From positions 36,099,520 to 36,163,519 of the forward strand of contig NC_092701.1 in assembly GCF_964275005.1 (NCBI RefSeq): DNA of 64,000 nucleotides, read 5' to 3'. Position 1 is the stretch's first letter. Each line of letters opens with the position of its first letter. Positions 11,710 to 26,400 of the stretch are shown one piece after another. The notes under the pieces are model-generated. The model did no database searches. It was not told the DNA's origin and saw nothing but the letters and a program-made list of their open reading frames with translations. The stretch comes from Diadema setosum (Eukaryota > Echinodermata > Echinoidea > Diadematoida > Diadematidae). The translations under genes were made by a program, and so were the position numbers.

Positions 11710-14700
11710 CTGTAAAAAGGGAAGGCAACATTGTCAAAGAGTTGGAAATAAGCACAGAAACTCACTTCCCGCACAGGGAATAATTTTCCTGGCATCGCAT
11801 CGCAATTTGATATGCATTTTTACACCACTGCTACACAAGCTAACTTTAGTGTAGCTGTTTATTTCCATAGATATATACAGCATACCATTTGAAATATTTT
11901 TCATCAGCTGAAATTGCAAATCAAATTTGAGTTGGAAAATTATTCCCTGCGTGGTGCACCATATACAGTTAAACTCGCCTAAGTCGACATCGCATATGTC
12001 GAATAATCGCGCAAGTCGATAATTTTAAAAAGTCCCGATTTTTCCCCATTGACTTACGTGTATTAATTCATTCATAAGTCGAATTTTTTAAGTCGAATAC
12101 TCGCTTAAGTCGATGAAATTCCAAGAACACTTTCACGGAAAAACCATTGAATTCACTGTGCCTAAGTCGAATAAGATTTTATTGTGTAATAAATCACTGT
12201 CAAAATCACGAGATGCCAGTTTTTGTTTACATACAGTATATACCAAAAGAAACTGCGTAAATAAACATTAACGTTTCATTAACGCAAGCGGTTTCACCTG
12301 AATCGTTAGTAACGCAAACTAACGATCGGGAAAATTAACGTTTGTAGCAACGATGAGTAACGATCCCTAGCGCAAATTAACGATAGGTAACGCAAGAACT
12401 CACGCGAGATTTTGGTTTTGTAACGATACCTGGTGAAAGGATGACGTAGCCCCTGCCGAGTGTAGCGATCTATGCCTTATATTTAGCGGAGTCTTTTCGC
12501 GAATCGAATCACGATTTCGCGAATGGTTAATTTGCGACCGGGGTCACCAAAAACGCACGCCGGGTCACCAAAAAAGCCGAATGTTTGCCTTCAGTTTTGG
12601 AAATGAAGCGGTAACAATCGGTTCCATAAGATGCTGAATAAATGTCAGATGTTTGCTCTTTTAATTTTGGAAATGAATAGCGGTAATATTCGATTCCGTA
12701 TAATACTAAAATAAATGTCGGATGTTTGCTTATACTTTTGGAATGTCAGAGATTTGACTTTGCGTTCGGAAATGAATAAGGATAAAAAAAGTATCCAGAA
12801 GACGCTGAAATAAATGTCAAATGTTTGCCTTGACGTTCGGATATGAAAAATAATGATATTCAACTCCATACGATGATAAAATAAATGCCGGATGTTTACT
12901 TTTACGTTCGAAAGTAAATAACAATTACATTCAGCTCCGGAAGATGCTAAAGTAAATGTCGAATTATCCCTTTGACGTTCGGAAATGAATAACAATAATA
13001 ATCAACTTCGTACGATGATGAAATAAATGTCGGATGTTTACTTTTACGTTCGAAAGTAAATAACATTAACATTCAGCTCCGGAAGATGCTAAAGTAAATG
13101 TCGAATTATCCCTTTGACGTTCGGAAATGAATAACAATAATAATCAACTTCGTACGACGATGAGATAAATGTCGGGTGTTTGCTTTTACTTTCGAAAGTA
13201 AATAGCAATAACATTCGGCTCCAGAAGATGCTCAAATAAATGTCAGATGATTGTTTTTTACGTTCGGAAGTGAATAGCAGTAATATTCTTCTCCATACGA
13301 TGCTAAATAACTGTCGGATGTTTGCTTTTAAATTTCGAAATGAATAACAGTAACATTTAGCTGCGTTTGATGGTAACGTTAATGTTTGATATTTGCTTTA
13401 ACGTTCGGAAATGAATAACAATAGTATTCAACTCCGTCCGATGATAAAATGAATGTCTTATGTTTGCTTTTATGTTCGAAAGTAAATAGCAATAACATTC
13501 AGCTCCGGAAGATGCTAAAATAAATGTTGAATGTTTGCTTTGGCGTTCGGAAATTAATAACTATGGTATTCAACTCAGTACGATGATGAAATAATTGCCG
13601 AAAGTTCGCTTTTACGTTCGAAAGTAAATAGCATGTAACATTCGACTCCTGAAGATGCCAAAATAAATGTCAGATGATTCATTTCACTTTCGGAAGTGGA
13701 CAGCAGTAACATTCGGCTCCTTACGATCATAAAATAAATGTCGGGTGTTTGCTTTTGAATTTGGAGATCGAATAATGGTAATATTCTGCTCCGTACGATG
13801 CTAAAATAAGTAACAGATTGTTTTTTTACATTTGGAAATGATTAACAGTATCAATCGGCTCATTTAGATGATGAAATAAAAAGCGGATGTTTGCTTTCAC
13901 GTTCGGAAATGAATAAGGATGATATTCAGCTCCGTAAGATCCTAGAATGAATGTCGGTTGCTTGTTTTTACATTTGAAAATGATTAACGGCAACATTCGG
14001 CTCCGGAAGGTGTTAAAATACTTGTAAATGGTGGATGATTGCTTTTACAATCAGAAATAAATAACGGTAACTTTCGCACCGAACGTAGGACCGATTTAGT
14101 TTTGCTTGTTTTTTTTTTGTTTTTTTTTTGTTCGGGCCACCAAAAAATAAAAATCAATCATTTTGGGGCCACCAAAATAAAAGTTAGTGTGGAGCCCTAG
14201 CCTGCATCAATGTGGATAAAGTGTCTTGCTGAAGGGCAAATATCGGGCACACCGCCCCAGCTCTCGGCTCCAGAGTAGACAACATACATGTACACTGTAC
14301 GTGTGGTGTAACTTTAAGTCGATTTTTTTCGACTTACGTACAAGTCGAAACTCGCCTAAGTCGATGTGTTTTGCTCAGTCCCGAGAAGATCGACTTATGC
14401 GAGTTTAACTGTACAATGATCTATGACCAGAATTCAGACTTGTCTGATACACAATAATTGAATGTGGGTTTATGGTTAACGTGATGAACTAGGACATTGT
14501 GGATGTTACTGTCCAATGATCACATGTGTGTTCTGGGTCAGTTTCTCTAGTATTCCCATTGAAAACTACACTGCATAACACTGTAACAGTATTCTGAAGT
14601 TGTGGTCCAAAGCAAGCTGAAAATCACATATATGAGAACTAAAATTTCCAACACAGAAAATGTACAGCATTGGTAATTTATTCTCCAGGTACTATTATTT

Positions 14701-17700
14701 CGTTCAAGTCCTAAGTCCCTTAGTAGCATTTTCCAAAAAGTCTACCGAGGTATGCTGTACAATGTATTCAGTTTCTGATAGCATAGCAGTCCCATCATTC
14801 TGTTGAAGCAGCACACTGACATGTAATTGAACACAAAGATTCTATGCACTGGAGACATTTCTTTTAAAAATGTTTGTTGTTGTTGTTGTTGTTGTTTTTT
14901 TAATATAAATATTCTATAAAAATGATATAAGAACAGTGGGGCACTTGATTCAAAAGCACAGCAATGTTGTGGTCTGCATCCAATGCAAACTGTTTTTCAA
15001 CTCCACAGGGGCAAAGGTGCATCCAGTTGTAATAGAGAGAAGGAAGTGAAAATAATGTGAGATCAAAGAAATAAGCAACAAAAGAAAGAGAATGAAGAGG
15101 ATAGAGTAAGATCGACAGAAGGATGAGAAAAATGTGTATTGCAGAAAATGGAATAATACCTACTGAATACGCCAGGACACCAGAGACACAATGTGTTCTG
15201 TTTGCCGCCATTATGAATTCATGTTTCCCATGATAATCTCATAGCTTCTAAACTAAATGCATCCAGTAGACTTGCCTATTGCAGCAACAAGTGATAAATA
15301 CACTCAGCATTCTAGCCATGAAAATGCAATTATCGCAAGTCAATGCTGATTGGAATGCTGTGATGCTATGTGGTCGGATTAACAAAAAAAAGAAGAAGAA
15401 GAAAAAAAGAAGAAGATCTAAATACATCACAATATTCATGCTCTCAGTGTCCTACATCATTACCAACTACAATTGATAACTGTATGCACCCTCCTCCTAC
15501 CTCATTAGATGCATATTTGACCTTGACCTCCTTGATAATGTCCTTGATCTTAGCACTGGCCTTCATGTCCTCCAAGATTTCCTCTGTATCAGACAGACAA
15601 AAGAGAAATTAGATGAACACCAGTGTCAATGACATTGCTGTCACATGTATGATGCAAGTTGTATAAATGCATGAAATGTGCACATGCATTCATGCATGTA
15701 CTTATGCTTGTTTTCCTGCACCATAAGAATTTTTCGTTTCCAAGAGTACACAGTAATTGTATGGGCTGTATTGTGTTACAATGAATATGTGAAGTTGCTC
15801 GCAGAGAGGAACTGGGGAAGTTTCCGCCTTGGGCTCTTAATCATTAGTAACAAAAAGGAAAAATCAAAAAAAAAAAAAAAATCAAAAAAATCCCAAAGTT
15901 TGACATTGCCACACCAAAACATCAGTTTTTGCCTTTGTCTGATCTCTTCATTACTGCACTTTGCCATTATAAACCTCATCCATCATTTAACAATTTTAAG
16001 GACAATGAAAGAAGAAATAGCATCAGGATGCAAAACCTCTGCAGATCTAAAGATATACTGATGCATAGTGAAGACAAGTTTTGAAGTCAAAAACTGTAAT
16101 TCTGTTTTAAAAAAATAAATAATGCCTCCGGCACCACTTTGTGGCACAGGCATAAAAAAATTGTTCACAACATATACCATACATCACATGAGAGAAAAAT
16201 CTGTTTTTCATGAAAAAAAAAAAAAAATCTTAGTTTTGACAAAGGAAAAACTTCTACATTCTCTAAGAACATACAAGTTAGCAGCTCTTTAGCATAAATC
16301 AAACATCATCTATTCAATAGCTTCAGTTTCACACAATCATCCTGAAACCAAGGCTAACTTGGGGTCCACCCTTGGCAAGGAGACGATACAATCTCGCTGA
16401 AAAGATTCATCTGACTGGAATATCAACTGGGTGAAAGTTCATTTTGTCACAATCAGTGGCAAATTACCTGTTCTTTGATGAGACTTTCGTCTACTGGATC
16501 TGTAGGCTTTTTCAGATCGACTGGAGGAAGTGTTCCATCCTAGCCAGAGACTCTGTAAAGACCTCACGTTGGATAAGGGAAGCCATCCACATTTGAAAAC
16601 AACAAGGGAAAACCTTCAACTGAGATCTGGCACAATACTCACTTTCCTCAATATATGATCCCATTCTCTCAAATCGGCGTGCACCAGCTACGTCGGCTGG
16701 TGGGAAGACTCTCTCACAGCTTTCGATCTGAAGAAGCCTACAGATCTAGTAGGTGAAAGTCTCATCACGAATAGGTACTTTGTAACTGATTGTGACAAAA
16801 TGAACTTTCACCCAACGATACAATCTGTGTTTGTCCCAAACTAGTCTATGCTCACCAGTCTCTGAAAGGTCCATGAAGAAGGAGCACACATACTCCACCA
16901 CGTCAGGATTGCCCTTGTGGACCTCGTAGCCACTGGCCACGATGTTGATGCCATCCGAGTTGTGTGCCAGGTACGCACTCTCCTCAGACTCGGCCACCAG
17001 ACTGGACAGTGCCATGCAGGCATTCTTGACCACGTCAGCATGCTGGGTGGGGAGCAAAGGGTGATGTGGCAATGGGTGTAATAATGCTTGTTTGTACCTT
17101 ACTCTTCAATTCCATGGAAGTCTAATGCTTCTTTTTTTCTATGAAAACACAAAACACAATATCAAAACTGATCATCTTTTCATGACTGGTTGCAGAGAAC
17201 TCTAATACAACAGTCATACCTGTACATGTAAAGAGAGCATGAATATACTAAAAACAAAATACATATTGGTATACAGTGGGCAATGAATAGCAAAAGTTTA
17301 AAAATTAGTAACTGCAACATATGATGCCTCAGGATCTTCTTGAAAAGACTTAATTTATTTGCATGAAATAGCTTTGAAGGAGACAATTTCTCGTCACCAG
17401 AGTTTGGGGTGTGCAGGAGAGGCCAGTCTCCTATTTCAATGGCAGAGTAGAAGAAAATGCCTTCATTCTTGGGTGTGTGTCTCATCATGTTCATGACCAT
17501 GGTGATGATTTGGCCCATTCTGTAGCGCGTCTGCCTCCCAATCCGTATGACCCGGGTTTGATGCCCGAGTCTCACTGAGCAATGTTGTGTGTAATCATAC
17601 TGTCCCCTCTAGTAATAGAGGCAAAACACTCTGTCCCTCGGATAGGTCATAAAATGGAGGTCTCACATGTGAGAGAGTCAAATCTCATGCATGTAAAAGA

Positions 17701-20392
17701 TCCCGCTTCATTCACTCATCGCAAATAGCAGGGTGCATAATGGAGTTAAATTGGTCCTCTCACACCCAACTGGACCCCATGGAAGACCAGCTAGCACTGC
17801 TGAATATGGGCTACTGCAAATGCAGATATTTTTGCAGTACATTACTTTTTTTGCATATTACGCACTACTTTTGGTTGGCCCAAATTCTGAAACCCACAAA
17901 AACATCTTCATAATTTTTTTCTGCACTTTGTGAAGTGGTTGACAATTGCCCAGTGGAAATTCAAGAACCCATAAGTGTGTTTTTTTTTTTGAGCCACTCA
18001 GCATGAAATATCAATTGTATGAAAATATTGATGTTTACAGTTTCTAGCCATCTTCTTAAATGGGAAATTAAACAAACCATGGTAAGTTCTCTTACAGTAA
18101 GCTCCCTGTCACTGAGGTCCATAGCTCAACTCACCTTTTTGTGATCTGTGATTGCCTTGAGGAGAAGCTTGGCCAGACTCCTGGCTGCCATCATCTCTAC
18201 ATTCTCATCTACAGGGAGTTTAAAAATATCAAAAGAGAGCTCAGTACAGTGCATCGTCTGTTGCATCCTTTCATACACTCACTACATCATCATTTACACC
18301 ACCTTACTTCTACATGCAACATATACCCCATCAATAAATGGTAATTCCGAATAAGGCAAAAGCGCATGCATATATTATATGATTTAATTTTCGACGTTAT
18401 TTCATATCGACAGCTGGGGTTATCTATGAGGCACGGTATGCCATTTTTCTTACTGTGCAAACCACGATCTATGAAACCCAAGGGAGTGATGATCACTTGC
18501 ATCTATTTAAGGCACTACAGACTAAAGTTGTAGACTAAACAACCATGGAGCATGAATAACCATGCTATGATCCAATAAACTTTTATACCCATTTTATGTT
18601 TCATAACTCATACTATTAGATGAATTCCAATATGTCTACTAGTAGTTCTAACATGTCATGGAGCACTTCATGGGGGATTTTTCTTTTATTTTTTCTTTGT
18701 AGAAATCTGACCGTAGACCTCTTATATGTTGCCCAGCATAGGTCTTACCTTCCAATGATAGGCCCCAGAGTGCTGAACAGGTGAAGTCCATGACAGAAGG
18801 ATTCGTCTCGTGCGTTTCCATGGCATTGATGAGGTCTACCACGCCTTTCTCCTCTCGCATGATGTCAAGGTTCTTATCTGTGGGAAAAAAATAGATGTCT
18901 GTCAATGAAACTGACTCAAGAATGGACTCAAAACTGTATATGCCAAATATTTTGTGAGGTTTTTATTTTCACAAATCTCACAAGTCGGGTGCTATTCGCG
19001 AATTTAAAACACATGAAAAATATACACTCTGATCCAGACATTAATGTACATGAATGCATACATTTCTCCGTCTAGTAATGTACTTGACAATAGCGAATTT
19101 AACTAATAGTGAAATTATCTGGAAGTCCTGATTTGCGAAAAATTAGACTCGCTAAATATATGGCTTATACAGTAGTCTTCTACCCAGTATATGCATGACA
19201 CAGATACAAAGCTCAGTTCAGTTCTTTAGGAATGTATGCAGATTTAACATCCCATTCTTGTGACAGTCAAAGGATAAAGGGCAAATCACCTCCTGTTCTT
19301 TTTGCAGGAACATGCTAATGGCTGTTTGTATGCACTTGTAGGTGGACAACAGGCCCGAGCCTAAATCTGTGACTGTCTCCACAGCTCTGGACAGTAGTGT
19401 GGACAAACAATTGTACACAGATACACTTTCTTCTGACTGTTCTCGAGACACAGGACCTAGTGTAAATACAGGGACAGTTGCAGATTCCAAGTTTGGTCCA
19501 ACCTCTGCCTTAGTAAGATGCATCTGAATGGCAGTCGCTGCTTACCGTTGATGGTGAGGTAGGAGAGAGCGCTGCAACAGTTGGCACAGACTTCAGCGTC
19601 GGATGGATGGGTTCGAAGAGCGGAGAGGATATCCTGTATTCCACCCAGCTTGCCAATCAGTCCTGCAGCATGCTCTGAGAATGATGCAGGAGGGAAAGTT
19701 ATCTTTAGACCCTGGGTACATGGTACTGTAAAAGTGGATATTTTCGTGCGACTAATTTTTCGCGCCTGGCCGGGCAAAAGGAGTTTGGCGTGATTTTAAT
19801 TCCAAGCAATCAAGACATCAACTACTGGAACATATGGCAAGCAAAAATATTTGTGCTTTTATTTTTGTGCTAGTTTCTGGTGGCGTGAAATGCACGAAAA
19901 TTTCAACACTGCGAAAATATCCACTTTTACAGCATACTATCAATCTTACCTCGATATACGCCCCCAGATAGTAATGTGTACTTGAATCAAGTATCAAACT
20001 CATTCTATGACACTGATACTGTACAAAATATCTTAAATGGGACCTTGCATTCAGTGACATAACAAAGATGGTTTCCAGCCAATACACAAGTTCTAAAAAC
20101 AAATGTTTACACTCAAACAGCAAAAATTTGTACCATTCTTTAGTACTTGAGTTTTGATTGAAAATGTTGATACAGTAGTTCTTCTATTGAGTCCATTGCT
20201 AAGAAGCCAATGGATGCATCACACAGATGAGTAATGAAGACACTAAGGCATAAATCTCTAGTACTAGTACAGTATTCATCGCATAATCGGGACAGGTTGG
20301 GAGTAGCAAACACGGCCCCTTTAAGCGGGGTGCCCGATTTCGCGATGAGCACTCACCATACACTAACGGCATACGACATGTACATTATGTAG

Positions 20393-20423
<31 letters not shown>

Positions 20424-23400
20424 GCATACTGACGTACTGTACTTGTACATGAATACACAACCACGCTACCCCTCGGCGCGACCCTCTAGCTGTCCCTGCA
20501 TTCTCGCAATGATGTAGAGTAATCGCAACCGGGTTCTTCTTCTGTCGCCTCTCTTCGAACACAAAATATGTGGATTAAAAGCTAGCACTTTCTTAAACAT
20601 TCATAGAATTCTTGGACACATAGGGTGTTCTGTATAAATACATATCCACAACCATGGGAAATGATTACCCAGAACTGATGTGGGAACGTCAATGAAAAGT
20701 CCTTCAATCATTCAATCATCACGGCTTGATTGTTTACTTGCCGCGATCACTGCACTGTACATGTGTTGTAGCGATCTGGCTCGCCATAATACACATGTAC
20801 AGAAAAGCGAAGGCGGGCAGCGAGCTGAAATGTACGTGTACTGGATGGACGGAGGTCAAAACACACCAGTCCGAAGCTTGCTTTGTAAGTTTGATGTAAA
20901 CGACAACTGATAGGGAATCTTTGAAATATTGTTGTGGTATTTTGGTAGATTTTTTGTGTAAAATATCAACAAAATCAAAGATCGCTTGAAGAAAAATTGT
21001 CCCGTTTATCAGAGGTCCCCGCCCGATTATCCAGTGAAAATAACGTGCACTGGAAATGTTTCTGGGAAGCGTATGTCATTTAAGCGAGGTTCCCGATTAT
21101 CAGATGCCCGATTATGCGATGAATACTGTATAGTATAGCACCAAGAACAGCGTGAAAAAAAGGTAAATCATACAATAAATTCTTTGCATGTGATTTTCCA
21201 CATTCTTTCATTCCACATTTCACATTCTTTGATCGTACATAAATGACTGCAGGATATGGAAATTGCACATAGGTGACAACAGTTGACCTAAAACACCTTT
21301 TTTTAGAGTCCCACAAGGCTTGCTTGAACTACAATGTATGATTCTGGCTTATTTAGTGCCACTATGAGTGCTTCATCATCTTACCACTTAGAGCAATGGT
21401 CTTGAGCAGAGAGCAGGCTATATTCTGGAAATCCCTCGAAGATGGATGTGCCTGTAACAAAGGACAAATCATGTTTCACCCATTGAAGCCCATTTGCCTT
21501 CAAGACCAGACATCAAATGTTAGCTAAATGCATACTTGACTAATTTGATCATTATGATTACAAAAAAAGGAAAAACATAAATCATACAATTCACTGCAGA
21601 GTGTTGCAAAAAAAAAAAAAAAAAAAAGATTGAGGCTTTGATAATAATACAAAGATACTTGTACCTCTTCACTTTGATATGGAAGGAGGAATTACAAAAA
21701 TGATTGCTATCTCAAGTAAAATGATAACCCACATTTACTCAGAGTTATTTCAAAATAGCTCAATGCAGAATTATGATTATCCAAGTGTTTGGGACTTAAG
21801 TTAGTTTTCCATATACAGTTATATCGCCAAATCATTAGCAGGGCTGCACACTAACCCATTTTTTTCTACTGGTCCAACCTGTCCCTGTCGGGCTAGTAGG
21901 TACCAAGTTTTTTTTTTTTCCACTTTTTACTGGTCCATTCCTGAAAAAGTTACTGGTCCGACAGTGATCTTTACTAGTCTAGACTGTTGGCTCAGTGCCA
22001 GTGTGCAGCATTGTCATCAGGCATAACAGATTGACTTGCAGCATTGCTCTTTGAAATTGGTTGATCTACAATAACAGAAGTCTCTGAGACTTTGGCAGCA
22101 ATAGTGCCTGTTAGTGGTACCATTTTCTCCTCACTGTTTCAGTCCCAACTTACCTTCATAGCAAGTGTGACAGCACGAATCACCTCTTCTGAGAAGAGGT
22201 AGTCATCGGCATCCGATTCAGCATCAGCTGTGCCAAAAGAGGGAAAAAAGATACAATAATACAATAATAAGGGGGATATTTTGCAAATCTACCAATATTT
22301 TCAAAATGTAACAATTTGCAAAGATATTGTCTCCCGTAACACAAACATATCGCATATTGAACCTAGGGTTGGAAATCACTGTCTTTTTCTCTCGAAATGG
22401 TATAATACTAATGATAAAGTGGTTCTCGATCATGATTTCAATTTCTTGTAAAATTGTCTCATAAGTCCCAATTTACAAAATATTACATTCACAAATTATG
22501 TGGCATGTACAGTAACTTCTGTCAACAAAAAAAGGGAAAAATAAAAATTAATCATTCACATCTTTATAATGTGTTCATGAGTGGACAAGTGAAGAGATAA
22601 TCTAACATCCGATTCCAGAAGGTTGAAGCATTATCCTGTATCTTGGTATCACTACAGGAGATGATAATGCATTCAAATCAACTTGTGGACTGGAAGAGGA
22701 AGACGAAAGAGCATAAAGAGGATAGAAGGGCTACATGAGGAAAGATGAGAAAGAATAGAAGATGGTACAGTAAAATAACCAGGAGAATGTTCTCACCCGC
22801 AGCTGTAAGGGTAAGCAGTAGTCGACAAGCCTCCATTTGTAAGGCGAGCTCAGAAACATTTGTCTTCATGCAGCCAATGACAATGACCTTCTTACCAGCC
22901 TCATCAATCTGTGGAGCTACACGAAATAAAATGAAGTGATATAAGATAAAAACAGTATGATATATCGTCGCCGGTGACACGAACCGACGAATCACTCGAT
23001 TTTGGGTCAAATTTTCGATTTTGAGATTTTCAATCATTCGATAGTAGACATTCCATACTACATATTCTGAAATTCTCAGTGTGTAATTCGGTGTAATTTT
23101 TACGTAGTTATCACTTTTGTAGAAGTATGTAATTCCATTTGTGAAAATTATTTGTTTTCCCCATAGACTCGTGTGTTAAACAATCAGGTGATTCGACGGT
23201 TCGGTGACCGCGCGAATCAGTGCGCATTGACTTGCGTGTAGTTTTTGAGATTCAACAGTTCATTGACCACGCGCACAGTGCGCGTACTATGTAATACATG
23301 CGTTGACAATGACAACGCTCAATGTACATGTACATATGGACACACATGGAAAATTACAACGTTCTTTGCAGACCGAAAATACATGCATGCAGCTCTTTGA

Positions 23401-26400
23401 CGATTTCCCGCTTATTTGTTAACAATACAATTCGATAAAAACTTCACAAGTTAGAGCAAGAATTGAAGTCTGATGTACTACAAAAATAATTGGAAATTAT
23501 AGACATGAAAGTTAAAAATGGGTTAACTTCAAACGCGATTTTCTCGAATTGTCATTCTTATGCAAACCTGAGGGATTCGTCGGTTCGTGTGACCGGCGAC
23601 GATATAATAAATGGATATGAAACAAGTACATAAAAATTTGGCATGGTGTAAGATCACCAACTGTATGTAACAACCACAATTACTTATTTGGTAGCTGATG
23701 ATGAAAATAAAGAGAGTTGTCACTTGATTGCAGAATGTAGCATTGTCTGAAAGATTAATTGACTGGATGTTATAAAGTTGCTCGATTTTGAAGTCCCATA
23801 CGTTTCATGGTTATGTATGTTTGTTAAGCAGATAGTTCACTGGATTGGACAGATCATGAATTGGTTGTGGTTGCATATCGCCTGTACCCCCAATTTGGGA
23901 CTTGTTTGCTGTTAGAAATGTGTAACCTTGTCACATACAAATATGGTAATAGGAAGGAATGTAACTGAATTAAATAAAACTTAAAGGGACTGTACAGTAC
24001 TGGTTGAGGTGGGGATTCACGTTTTGAACATTCCTAAGTAAGATAATGAAAAGCCTCTTATGAAATATGAAAGAGCATGTAATTTTAAGAAGGATTCAAC
24101 CTTTATTTGATGAAAATTGGTTTTCAAATGGCTGAGATATCCAAAAAAGTGCTAATAATAAAAGGCGACATGCCACAACTTTATTAGGATCTCTTTGTTT
24201 CACCTTGTTTTTGAATATCTCAGCCATTTCAAAACCGATTTTCATCGAATAAACTTTTGATACCCCTTAGAACTGCATGCTCTTTGACATCTCATAGAGT
24301 GGTTTCTGAATATCTCGCAAAACGTTAAAAGCTAAATCCTCACCTCGACCAGAACTGTACACACCCTTTAATACTGATTGGGGGCATAATTCTACATGGA
24401 CAGAGAGTGAAAAACAGAAACTGCATCTTTTTTTTTTCTACAGATCATGTCTAAATTGTAACTTAAACGGACTGCCTTCTGAGATGAGAATGTAATGCAG
24501 GGGAACTGTAAGAGTAATGAAGCTGTCAGGGGCCCCGGTCAGTTCGGTCATTAAATCCAGTTTATCATTGTGTATACACACCCATCAATACCAGGTCAAA
24601 TCCTGATGACACCAACACAGTTGTTAATTCTGAACTGACCTCATAAAATGGTTAACTACATAAAAATACCCAGGATGGTTTGCAAAGGACCAACTGTACA
24701 TAAATATGAAGCAAAGACCTGCATATCATTTAGCGTGTGTGGCTTGGCTTCACAAACTAAGACTTGTGGTGGGGGTACACTCGTCGACATCTGCTGAAAA
24801 CTTGGTGGTAACTGACATCATATATCAGTTGTTTGATATGACTGTCACTGACTCTGACACTGACCATGGGATTGGAACAACACAAAATCCTTTTTTTTTA
24901 TTTAAAAAAAATAATAAATTTACTAATTTAAAAAGAGGGGAAAAAAAAAGAATCATGCAGCAAGCTAGCCATGTACCACCACTGACTGCTTGGTAAGAAC
25001 AAAATGTTACCAAAAAAGAAATGAAGACTTTTACACTTGCAAGGTTTGTATAAAAGTCAGTGATAGTTGAAGCACATGTCTCTGTCTAGCACACACTAGC
25101 CACGAATTTCAAAGCATCAAGTACATGCCAAGTTGTGATGTCTCTGAAGTTGTTTCTTGCTTTGGAATATGATCACACCTGCCCTTCACTTACCTGACAA
25201 TGTGTTGAGGTACTTCAGGGCCCTAGTAACAGAAATCTCATTATCCTTGTTCTCATTGATGAATGCTGGAAAGCAACGAAAACAAGCAAATGATACGCTA
25301 TGATATAGTGAATATAAACCAAATCGCACATGTATCATTTCAATATCGTTACTGGGATGACAAGACCTTGTATCTCTAATTTTGGTGAAAATGACTTCTT
25401 TGGATTAATGGTCAGATAATCAGTGTTATCCTGTTCAAATCCTGGCTGCCTTACCCCAGAAATGATGCCACCAAGGCATGTCATAGGAAAGGCTACCCCA
25501 TATGTTATAGTGCTTTGGCTGCCATGTGTTTTTGCTCTCATGAACATTTGACATTTTGTAGATATGAGGGCTTGTTACCCCAGTGATGATATGATATTTA
25601 CAAAAAAACAACAACAAACAAACGAAACATATTATAGTCTACAGTGCTTTGACACTATAATATTAATAAAATCAGCATACTTTGAACATTCCAGCTCTTT
25701 ATCAAACCTATTTCACTCTTAGTGTATGCATGAGAAACAATGTATACTTAAACACAGCTGGGTAACATTGCAGCTAGAGAACCTGGTTAAAGGATTGACA
25801 AAAGATTACTAAAAAAAAAAGAAAGAATATTGATATTTACATACAGAGAAACATGCATATAAATACAATTGCGCACATGCATATACACTTACATGATGTA
25901 AACAACACAGACACCTATATGGGACCTACCTAGATACACAGACATACACAGATGTACAATTCATAAATATATACATACTCACATGCATATGTTACATACA
26001 TGTACAGGGTATACCTGGAAGCATTTTACTCACCTATGACACCTGGAACACCTTTATCAGTTGGGCAGTCCTCTGAAAACAATGAACACACAGATGCATT
26101 TAATACTATATTGATCTTTTGCAGTGACACCTCAAGGCTTGTTTTGGCTGTATGCAAGACATGTACATACCATGAACTGCAGGGATTTCCCCTACAAAGG
26201 CACACATAATAACTGGGTGTGAGTGCTTTAGGCTCTGGCTGTTTTGAGAAGGGAGACTAACCTTGGATAAATCAATAGCGACTGGGGGAAAATTACTTGT
26301 CTGCCAGTAATTATTTCACACTGCAGCTTTTGGGTACATTTCATGGAGAGGTGTGAAGTCATTGCAAGTTGCATAGTGTAGTCTCTCATAGCTAACAGAC

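Noticed and set aside
17509..17580. Functional tRNA gene
   Set aside because: Only A/B-box-like words; no closed cloverleaf, and a SINE body follows.
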